Assembly: GCA_964036045.1 (NCBI GenBank)
Contig: OZ038399.1
Location: 27,665,349 to 27,729,348, forward strand
Direction of reading: 5' to 3'
DNA: 64,000 nt
From: Eutreptiella sp. 'Long Island Sound 2002'
Taxonomy: Eukaryota > Euglenozoa > Euglenophyceae > Eutreptiales > Eutreptiaceae
Of this stretch, positions 44,272-55,600 are shown piece after piece; position 1 is the stretch's first letter; every line of letters begins with the position of its first letter. The notes beneath the pieces are model-generated. The model made no database searches and was not told where the DNA came from. It saw only the letters and a list, made by a program, of their open reading frames with translations. Both the position numbers and the translations under genes were made by a program.

Positions 44272-46649
44272 GAGCAGGAGCAGGTGCGGTCCCCCGGTAG
44301 GGCGCACCTGCTCGCCAACCCCATGGTGCCTGCCGGCCCCCACCAACTAGGAGAAGCGGTCGTCGGTGGGGTGACCCTCACTGCGGGCCTACCCGGGCTC
44401 AGCATCATGGCTGTGGCTCTCCGATTTGTCTCCTCCCCATGGCCTCCTGACCCACGCAACACCCTGACCATGCTGCAGGTACCGCTCAGGCAGCCGAGGG
44501 GGGGGGGGGGGGAAGCAGGGAATCCGGCTCCACTTCCGGTCCGGCTGCCGACCCCCCCCAGGGAGTGGGTACACAGTCACACGGGTGCGAGCCCTTAGTG
44601 CCAGGTACTAGCAAAGGGAGGCGTTTGGCCGGCAGGTCACAGGCACCTGGCCCGTCGCCTGCTACCCCCCCCCCCCTTTACAGCCTCCATGTCCGCCGAC
44701 ATAGTGCCTGTACGCGGAACACAGGCACCCACACTCGGCGACGCCTACACGTGGTCCTATCCACCGGACGGCCACTCCTCTTGGGGATGATTCCTTGCGC
44801 TCCGGCTGGGGGAGCCTGGTCCCCTCTCCCTCGCCACCCCTGGTGGAGTGGCCCCTGGCCCTGGGCATAGGACCCCTGGCTATCGGGGTGCTCCCCAGGT
44901 TGCTACCCAAACCCGGGTTGCTATACCACCAAGCGGCTATCGGGGCGCCATCCCCCAGGTCAGAGGAGGGGCAGCCTCAGTCTGCAGCCCCCGCCCTGGG
45001 TGTGGGGCTGAATCTCAACGGCACCAGGCAGCACTGCCGCACTATCTCCAGGCATCAACCTGGCCTGCAGGTTGGGGCAGCACCGCTTGCAGTCGGTGGC
45101 GGCACTGCCTGCGCGCCCACCCTGCAACCGGCCATGTGGCTGCACGGTGCACAGAAAGGCAGCGGCCTCCTCCCATGCATGCAGAGGGGGCCGCCCCACC
45201 ATGAACCCGGGCCGGCCATCTTCCCAGCAGGTGGCTATCAGGGAGCCCCCCCAGCTCCACCCCGGAGACCGTCGCAACAGGCGGCCGGGGTCCCCACAAG
45301 TTGTGGAGGGGGCAAAAAACCAGCATCAAACCCCCGGACCCTGACCCCCCGGGGCATCCCTGTCCCCTCACGGCTTGCCCAAGACCTGTAACCTGCCGCT
45401 GTGGGGGAGGCCCCTGCACCTGGGCACCATGCCCACGGGGCCAGGCATGGCGCCACGTAAAGTCGCTGCAGCACTGCCTCTGCCCCCCCCCCCCCCCCCC
45501 GGCTCCGGGAGAGGGCCGCCCCACCACTCACCTACGCCAGCCACCATACCATCAGGTGGCTGTCGGGATGCCCCCCAGGTTGGGGAGGGGGCTGCCCCGC
45601 GTCTCCCGTGTCATCAACCAGCTGCCATACCGGTAGGCGGCCATCGGGTTCACAACCTCAACCCTGGGCACAGGGCCCCTGGACCCAGGCACCGCGCCCA
45701 AATCCGCCTCATCTGTGAACCCCCAGCTGCCATACCAACAGACGGCTATCAGGGTGCCCCCCAGGCTAAGGGGGCGGGAGGGGCGGGGGGGGGCACCGCC
45801 ACTGGCTGACCCTATCCCAGTATCCCCCACCATGAGGACTCAGGCCTCCTTCGGCGTTGGGCTGGAGCCGGGTGGAGGCTCCGGGATGCACCTGACCCTT
45901 GATGGGCCCCACGGTGGCCCCATGCCCCGTGTCGTTGGACCTAGGAAGGTCAGGGACACGGACACAAAGCACAAGATCGTGGAGAGAACAGGGCTGCAGA
46001 TAGCCCGGCACCCACTCACAAACCGCAACCCCCGTTGGAACCGTCCTGCCCCATCGTGGCTCCCCCATGGTGGGCGGCGGGGTGTGGGGCACGCGACGTC
46101 GCCCCCCCCCACCCCACATTTTGTGTTAGCCCAAGCCCCCCCCCCCCCCCCCCCCCCCCCCTCCCCGNNNNNNNNNNNNNNNNNNNNNNNNNNNNNNNNN
46201 NNNNNNNNNNNNNNNNNNNNNNNNNNNNNNNNNNNNNNNNNNNNNNNNNNNNNNNNNNNNNNNNNNNNNNNNNNNNNNNNNNNNNNNNNNNNNNNNNNNN
46301 NNNNNNNNNNNNNNNNNNNNNNNNNNNNNNNNNNNNNNNNNNNNNNNNNNNNNNNNNNNNNNNNNNNACACACACACACACGAACACACACACACACGCA
46401 CAGACACACACGAACACACACACACGAACACACACACACACGCACGCACGCACGCACACACACACACACACGAACACACACACACACACACACACACACG
46501 AACACACACACACACACACACACACGAACACACACACACACACACACACGAACACACACACACACACACACACACGAACACACACACACACACGCACGCA
46601 CGCACGCACACACGGACGCACACACGCACGCACGCACGCACGCATGCGG

Positions 46650-46686
<37 letters not shown>

Positions 46687-49600
46687 CATGCATGTAGGCA
46701 TGCACGCACGCCCGCCCGCCCGCACACAACGCCAGCCAAACCCGCCAAGCCAGACACGCCAAACACACTGAAGGACTACCAAAAGGCCGCAAAGCCAGAA
46801 CAGGGCAGGGGTTGATGAAATGGATATTTGGTAAGACTTGGTACTAGACGAGGTAAAACCTAGTAAAATGTGGCAAAACTTAGTAGAAGTGAGGTAAAAC
46901 GTAGTAAACAAATTTTGTGTTGAAAAACTTTTGAGTGAATTTTTTTTATTTTTACTGAGTAAAAATCGAAAAATTTTACTAAGTTTTACCATACCCCCCC
47001 CCCCCATTTTTACTCAAGAACTTGACACTTTGATGGTAGGTGGTACTTTTGTTTAAGGGCACAAAGCCACGGGTCGATCCCTGGCCACTTGTGGCGCCCC
47101 AGCAGGGCCAAATCATCACGCACACAACTAGTTGGCACTTGGCGAATATAACATAATATAATTGGGATTGGGCACCAGAAACAAAATTAGGCTCAAGAAA
47201 CAACATCAAAGCAGCGGCACTGGGAACAAAACTGGGTGTTATAAAAAAAGAGAACCCGGCAGGGCCACAACCAACATTAGTGCCAACTACTTACAAGTAG
47301 TTACAAAAGACACGAAGATCAATTGGGCCTTAGTATCCGTATCTTTTTCTATTAAATAAATTACTTGGTAAAAATCCACCTGCAGAGGAAAAACTTAATA
47401 ACAAAATGTTTTTTTCACTAAATTTTGAAACTTAAGACAAAATTTTTTTCTAAAATTTTTTTCACAGAGTTTTATCACACACCCTAATGAAATAGTTGGC
47501 ATGCAAGGACACTGCCACAATGCCCACCAGGCTTCGTTTATAAGAGGGGGGGGGGGTATTTTGGACAAGACCCACCCACCCAACTTTGGACCCACCCACC
47601 CAACTTTTGACCCACCCAGACCCCCCCCCCTCTTATAATTCTGTGGGGAGCATTTTTTGTGAACCAAATTGAAGCCAAGGCGCTCCCGGGTTAGGCATCC
47701 CCAAAGGGTGACACACCAAAAACTTCACAACACCAGGGTTTGAACTAGGGATCTTTGGAATTGCAGTTACGTTCCTTGACAACTGGGCTACCAACCAGCT
47801 CTGACAGCATTGTGCAACAAAGGGTCCACAGGTTTAACATGTTATCAAAAAAAAGTCCGCCATGTGAAAAATTGCCACCTGCACACCTGCCACCTGCACA
47901 ACGACACAACAGAAAGGGGCACCAGCAAACAGCCAGACAAGGCTCCTGTGACCAAAGAAAGAAGGTGTGGCAGGAGCCCAACCCAGAAAACCCTCAGAAT
48001 TATAAGAGGGGGGGGGGTCCAGAGCTTTAGACCCACCCACCCGGCTGAAGACCCACCCACCCAGACCCCCCCCCCCATTGCAAAATAGCTCTTATAAACG
48101 AAGCCTGATGCCCACCCGGACGCCTCGTGGCTGCGTTCGCAGTTGCTATCTTTTGTGTCCGCGCTGTTTTCGCCTGTTGGTGCCCCCATACCTGCCGCCA
48201 CAACCCAGTCCCGTCCACAATAAATTGTGCAGGAAGCGTCTATGGCTCTGGTCTGTACCACGATTGGAGTGTGTGAATGGGAAGGCAGAGCAGCCATGCA
48301 TCACCAAACCCTTTCAGGGCAAAGGACCAAGCTCATTCAAAGGTCGTCATGCCATGGCTCCATCTCCAGTTCCACAAGCTGCAAAAATGGGGCAGCAACT
48401 TGTCCCCAGGGATTTGGAGCCGAGGGCTCTTTGGGAGGCTGACACCCCGACCCTGCGCCTGAACAGGGGGCTGCACACCTCTCCAGCCCTTGTTCAGGCG
48501 TGTGTGCAGATAGAAGGAGTAGACCAACCACGTGATCAGTGCCCACGTTTCTTTAGGGTCCCAGCTCCAGTAAGAACCCCATGCCTCATTGGCCCATACA
48601 GCCCCTAAATACAACAGGGACCATGACAACCATTGGCAGTTGGGGTCCGGGAGGAACAAGCAACCCCCAATACCCCCCCTGAAGCTAGCCCCTGGTCCGC
48701 CGCCCCCCTCAGAGTTTTCCTTAAGAGGGGGGGTCCAAGGGGGGTGGGTGCGACCCCCCGCAGGAGACCCTGAGTTGTTAGAGGCGCCGAAGGTGCTGAA
48801 GAAATTTTTTGGCCTAAACTGACTTGCGCCGAAGGCGCCAGAGAAAATTTTTCATTGGCTGAAGACCCGGAGAAAATTTTGCCTAATCACCCCCCCCCCC
48901 CCCCGGGGGGTGATTAGGACCCTCAGGGTCCAAGAGGGGTGGGTGGGTGGTGTCACCCCCTCCCCCCCTCCAAGGAGATGCTGAGTTGTTGAGCAAAACT
49001 CTGCGCCCCCCTCCACAGCTCATCGCAAAGCATTGCCTTGGCCCACTGCCGGGCCTTGGTAGGACAGGCACCCACCACACAGTACTGCCTAGGCCCCACA
49101 GCAGGCCTTGATGGGAGAAACACCCACTATGCACTCTCTATCCTGAGCCGTACACGCTCTTTGGGGTGTTGCTTGGGGGGGGGGGGTTGCCGGGGGGCAT
49201 GCCAGCCACTACTACCACAAGCATACCTCAGGGCTATGTGGGGTTATGGGGGTATGTATGCAATAGTAGTGCTGAGAAGAACGTCTTAAGGGTGGCCGTA
49301 CCCCCCCCCGCACCCGATAAATTGTAAAAGAAAAATTCCTAAAGGGTAAGGGTTCAGATGCAGAAAATGGATGAAAAAATTCTATTGCCTTCGGGAGTGC
49401 ACCTCGAAGAGATGCTGACAGTCAGCCAATCAGTCAGTTAGCCAGGCCAGCAGTCAGTCAGACAGAAACACACAGTTTGTGTTTTTTGTCAGTGGCAGGC
49501 TCCAAGCAGTAGGGAGGACCGGTGTGCTCACGGCAAGCAGTGGCCGAATGGTAATGCAGCCGACCGCAGACTTTTTGGTCGGTGGTTTGAATCCCGGTCG

Positions 49601-52600
49601 GGCGAACATGGCGGGGCGTTGCCGCCGACGACAGTCGACCAACCAGGATTCGAACCGCCGACCGAAAACTCTGCAGTCAGCTGCGTTACCATTTGAGCGT
49701 GGTTTGATGTGACAGCGATGTGCCTTTCCACTGCTTGGAGCCTTCTGAGCGAAAACTTTTGACCCCCCCCCCCTCAAAAAAATGATATCCAGTTTTAAGG
49801 GATAGAGGCCTCAGAATCAAAAAATCCATTGGGGGGTTGTCTTATTGGGCAAAATAATGATTTTACAAGGGGTTGGACATCAAATATAATGCCTTGGGGT
49901 ATGTTACGCGAATGACCCCCCAAAAGGGGGGTATACGACGCCCACACCTGCGCTTGATCTAACAACCTCTCTTCGAGGTGATTCCTGAAGAATGAAAAAC
50001 TGCTGCAGAATTAGATTCAGCTGTCCAAAGGAAATTCCTGAAGGTTGGATTTGGATGTTGAAAATGGTGAGATGTTGAATGTAAAAATTCTGAGGTTAAC
50101 ATGTACTTTGGTGATGGACCTCTGCTTTGAGGTCCTTGAAATGTTCGCCTGGGTTTTGAAAGATAGCAGTCCCAGGGCTGGCGTTCCATTGCAACTCTGG
50201 GGGGCGGGGCCCTCCAAGCCTGACGGGGGGAGGGGGGGGGGGGTCGCATACAAGGACTGGGCCCGGCCAGCCCCCCCCCCCGGGGGGGGGGGGGTTAGTA
50301 GACAAGCTGTGGGCATAGCCAATGAGTTATTGTGTCCATGCCACCACACAATGTCCGTTTGGCTTTGTGGGGATAGATAACAGGCTATCCTCTGTCCCGT
50401 CGAGCCACCAAATGATCACCTGTAGAATGGCACACCAAACTCACAAAGATATGCTCTTGGCGGCATGCATAGTATAAGGCAATGTGCAAGCAGGCATCCC
50501 GGTGGGCGTTTACATGATACGGGCACGTCAAACAGGATACAGAGTGTCTACTCGGCAGCGGTTTGTTGCATGTCTGCTTGTGTGGACAGGAGAGATGGTG
50601 CCCCCGTATGCAGCAGCGCATGCGTGCCTGCATGCATGCGGGGGAAGGGGGGGGGGGGCGCAGAGCGTCGCACAGGGTGTTGCACTTGCTGCGGTATTGT
50701 GCCACCCTGGCCCAGCCGGGACCGCGGGCAACTGCCTCCTGCGGGAGGTGGGACCTGGCATTGACACCATGACACCATGACACCTTGTGGCCTGGTGATC
50801 AATAGCACCAGCTCCGAGCCATTCCACACCCCACAGTAACCCACCAAGAAACATAACAGCACACACAGCACCCCACTTGCCCGGCCGAGGGTCTTGACTA
50901 CAGCGCGAGCCCGTCCACACAAGGAGGGGTGTGCCCCGCCGGCTCTCCACATAGCCAACAGGGCGCACGAGGTAAAATACCAACAGGGTTGAGAAGGGAA
51001 GCACAAGAAAAATAACACACCCACAGAATTTACCCTGTGAATCACGCATTGTCGCCCACATCAAAGAGGAGTGCAAATAGCACAAATGAAGGTCCAACAA
51101 AGGACATGTGGCGGTGTGTCTGCCACATGCCTGCGGTATGCGCTTTGCCCATGGTGCAACCAGGCCTGATTAGGGTTAGAGCCTAATTACTGGCACGAAC
51201 CCTGGCTCCTGCAACTGTTTGCAGCTGGGAAGAGGATCCGGATGGGGATGGGGTGATGAATGGGATGCGGATGTTGTTTGGGAAGGCAACTATCTCAACC
51301 CCCCCCCCCCTTTTCTGCATCTGGGCCCAGCCCGGCACCCAAAGTGCGACGCAGCCCACGCCAAACTACTGGACCTGTAACCTCCTGCGGGAGCGGCTCG
51401 GCGCAGCATTGCATGTGGCCAGTGGTGGGAACGGCATTGCACTGCATGCACTGTTGATACAATCCACCCGGGATGCACCATTTCTTGGGCATTTCTTGGG
51501 CTTCCCAACCACCCAATCACCCCTTGAAAAAGAGGAGTGGGGAAGCGGGGGCCGGTGGGGGAAAGAGGGAAAGGGGTCTGGGGGCCCCCTGTCCCTCTGC
51601 TTCACAGCCGTGTTGAAGAAGTACTGCCCCCGGCTACGTTCCCCGTACACCAGCACTTCCAGACCTGAAATGATGCCAATCGTCAGCAGCGGAAAGCCAA
51701 GTACGAGGGTGCGGTAGCTCAGGTCATCCAACGTGTCGGCCAACGAGCGCTTTGTGGGATTGGGACCTTGGATCGCAGTTCCATCCAGGTTGAGGACCGC
51801 CGCCTGCCCCACCGCCTCCTCAATGTCATTGTCCAGGTTAACGCTCAGCACCATGCCATCACTGGGGGCGCTCGGGCTGGACTCGGTGGGAAGGGCAGAT
51901 GGGGCATCCTCGTCTTGATTGCGCGAAACAAACAAGTACGCTGCAGCAAGTGACAAAGGGTCGGATAAGGCGCAGCGTGGGGTTAAGGGTGGGATGGAAC
52001 ATCAGAGGCTAGCTGCTGGCGGCTGGAGTGGCTGACGGAGTGGAAGCCCACTGATAGGCAAATACCGTGCCTTGCAAAATGTCTGTCCTACCTGACACTC
52101 TCACAATGCAAAATGTCTGGCTGCCCCGCTCATGCACCCCGTCTCCCCACACACCCCATCCTACTTCACATACCTGGTCCCCCTCTACGAACCCCGTCTC
52201 CCACCCTGCCCCCCTCCACACAACGTCTGCCTCCACACACCCTGTCTCCCTCCGTACATCCAGCCAAGAGGGTATAGAATCGGGACATGATGTATGAACA
52301 GTAGGAGGCAAAATGTGGGAGAACAGTCCCCATGTGATACTCATTTCGTTTCTGGTCCGCGTTGCGTTTTGTTTTGGCCGTGGGTTTCACAAGCCTGTTT
52401 GACGATCCATGTTTCTCACCCCGTCTCGTGGAGTGCTGTGACTTCTTCCATGCGTTTTCCTGTGGGCTCAACCGTCGTTCTAGGATCATCCTCCCCTGCT
52501 GTGTTTTTTTTTTATCTGGCACACCCGTTGTCCAAGTATGCTCTCCAGACAGTCCCAGATCAGATGCGAAGGGGGACAGTGGATGAGGATCGCCCTGCGG

Positions 52601-55600
52601 GATAAACCTGGATCCCACTGACTACAGTGTCCAACAACTGCATATGCAATCATCACAGTGCCACATTTAACAACCACATGGATTGTCCCATAAATCATTG
52701 AGACTCTAAACTGTCTGTTCGCAGGTCTTCAGTGGCGACAGATCTGTTGGGAGAAAATCTGTGGGTCCCACTTGAAACGAGCTGTCTGAGGGGTGCAGCA
52801 GGGCCATGTGGGGGCACACACCCATGGACATCACGGATCCGGCCAACAGGATGGAGTAGCTCAGCATCATCACAGAGACGTGCATCATCAGCCAGTTCGA
52901 CTTTAGGGCAGGAACAAGCGCAGACGCCCTTTGAAGCTCCGGGGGCAGGATAAGCGTAGCAAAGGCGTTGATGAAGAGCACCTGGACGGACGGGAGATGG
53001 GGTGCGGTGATTCGCATACAGTCATCAACACGAGGAAGGAGGCCACGTGAAATAATGTGTATGATGTAGAGGGAGAGAGAGGGTTTGTGCAGGGGGACAG
53101 GGTGAGCTCACCGGAATAAACCGTACCTGGGGTTCGGCGTACCTATCGGCTCGGCGTACTTATCGGCTCGGCGTACTTTCGGCCGGCCGATCGGCCGGCC
53201 GAAAGTACGCCTGTGGCTGTGCCTGTGGCCCCTTTAATAACATGACTCCTGCGGTGGCCACAGACCGCCTTTTGTGTGTTCCGCCTTGTGTGTGCACCGC
53301 TTTGCCTGTGGCCCCTTTAATAACATGACTCCTGCGGTGGCCACAGACCGCCTTTTGTGTGTTCCGCCTTGTGTGTGCACCGCCTTCTGTGTGTACCGCC
53401 TTGCCAGTGGCCCCTTTAATAACATGACTCCTGCGGTGGCCCGCCTTTTGTGTGTTCCGCCTTGTGTGCGCACCGCCTTTTGTGTGTACCGCCTTGCCTG
53501 TGGCCCCTTTAATAACATGACTCCTGCGGTGGCCCGCCTTTTGTGTGTTCCGCCTTGTGTGTGCACCGCTTTGCCTGTGGCCCCTTTAATAACATGACTC
53601 CTGCGGTGGCCACAGACCGCCTTTTGTGTGTTCCGCCTTGTGTATGCACCGCCTTCTGTGTGTACCGCCTTGCCAGTGGCCCCTTTAATAACATGACTCC
53701 TGCGGTGGCCCGCCTTTTGTGTGTTCCGCCTTGTGTGCGCACCGCCTTTTGTGTGTACCGCCTTGCCTGTGGCCCCTTTAATAACATGACTCCTGCGATG
53801 GCCACAGACCGCCTTTTGTGTGTTCCGCCTTGTGTGTGCACCGCTTTGCCTGTGGCCCCTTTAATAACATGACTCCTGCGGTGGCCACAGACCGCCTTTT
53901 GTGTGTTCCGCCTTGTGTGTGCACCGCCTTCTGTGTGTACCGCCTTGCCAGTGGCCCCTTTAATAACATGACTCCTGCGGTGGCCCACCTTTTGTGTGTT
54001 CCGCCTTGTGTGCGCACCGCCTTTTGTGTGTACCGCCTTGCCTGTGGCCCCTTTAATAACATGACTCCTGCGGTGGCCACAGACCGCCTTTTGTGTGTTC
54101 CGCCTTGTGTGTGCACCGCTTTGCCTGTGGCCCCTTTAATAACATGACTCCTGCGGTGGCCACAGACCGCCTTTTGTGTGTTCCGCCTTGTGTATGCACC
54201 GCCTTCTGTGTGTACCGCCTTGCCAGTGGCCCCTTTAATAACATGACTCCTGCGGTGGCCCACCTTTTGTGTGTTCCGCCTTGTGTGCGCACCGCCTTTT
54301 GTGTGTACCGCCTTGCCTGTGGCCCCTTTAATAACATGACTCCTGCGGTGGCCACAGACCGCCTTTTGTGTGTTCCGCCTTGTGTGTGCACCGCCTTCTG
54401 TGTGTACCGCCTTGCCTGTGGCCCCTTTAATAACATGACTCCTGCGGTGGCCACAAACCGCCTTTTGTGTGTTCCGCCTTGTGTGTGCACCGCCTTCTGT
54501 GTGTACCACCTTGCTTGTGGCCCCTTTAATAACATGACTCCTGCGGTGGCCACGGACCGCCTTTTGTGTGTACCGCCTTGTCTCTGCACCGCCTTCTGTG
54601 TGTACCGCCTTGCCTGTGGCCCCTTTAATAACATGACTCCTGCGGTGGCCACAAACCGCCTTTTGTGTGTTCCGCCTTGTGTGTGCACCGCCTTCTGTGT
54701 GTACCGCCTTGCCTGTGGCCCTAGTACAAGGGGGGGTGACGGATTAAACCGTACCTTCGGCCGGCCGATCGGCGGGCCGAAGGTACGGCCGGACTTTCGG
54801 CCGGCCGATCGAAAGTACGCCGAGCCGATAAGTACGCCGAGCCGATAGGTACGCCGAACCCAGGTACGGTTAAATCTGGCGGGCCGACAGGGTGTGTGCA
54901 GGGGGACAGGGTGTATGGAGGGGGACAGGGTGTGTGCAGGGGGACAGGGTGTATGGAGGGGGACAGGGTGTGTGCAGGGGGACAGGGTGTGTGCAGGGGG
55001 ACAGGGTGTGTGGAGGGGGACAGGGTGTATGGAGGGGGACAGGGTGTGTGGAGGGGGACAGGGTGTGTGCAGGGGGACAGGGTATGTGGAGGGGGACATG
55101 GTGTATGGAGGGGGACAGGGTGTGTGCAGGGGGACAGGGTGTGTGCAGGGGGACAGGGTGTGTGCAGGGGGACAGGGTGTGTGGAGGGGGACAGGGTGTG
55201 TGCAGGGGGACAGGGTGTGTGCAGGGGGACAGGGTGTGTGCAGGGGGACAGGGTGTGTGCAGGGGGACAGGGTGTGTGCAGGGGGACAGGGTGTGTGGAG
55301 GGGGACAGGGTGTGTGCAGGGGGACAGGGTGTGTGCAGGGGGACAGGGTGTGTGCAGGGGGACAGGGTGTGTGCAGGGGGACAGGGTGTGTGCAGGGGGA
55401 CAGGGTGTGTGGAGGGGGACAGGGTGTGTGCAGGGGGACAGGGTGTGTGCAGGGGGACAGGGTGTGTGGAGGGGGACAGGGTGTATGGAGGGGGACAGGG
55501 TGTGTGCAGGAGGACAGGGTGTATGGAGGGGGACAGGGTGTGTGCAGGGGGGACAGGGTGTGTGCAGGGGGACAGGGTGTATGGAGGGGGACAGGGTGTG

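Larger units (their letters stand above)
42422..48478 (-). other. ccsA intron 5 (6.06 kb, phase 1)
   Basis: Donor AGAG|GTGTGC at 48478, acceptor CTCAG at 42422. It contains microsatellites, a 200-N gap, a GC-rich block of degenerate repeats and a MITE. No additional CcsA residues are missing between its flanking exons when compared with the family. No other gene was recognised. Confidence 0.85.

Noticed and set aside
43802-44598. His/Thr/Pro-rich frames
   Set aside because: Compound microsatellite translation.
45840-47007. Cys/Val-rich and Thr/His-rich frames of 220-366 codons
   Set aside because: CA/TG repeat translation running across a 200-N gap.
49534-49700. Functional tRNA genes
   Set aside because: A and B boxes are good, but acceptor and anticodon stems do not pair properly, and the modules occur as mirrored pairs inside a repeat.
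53234-55099. Frames of 110-350 codons in the 275 bp minisatellite
   Set aside because: Stop-free because of the repeat; they restart at each higher-order unit and have no conserved domain.
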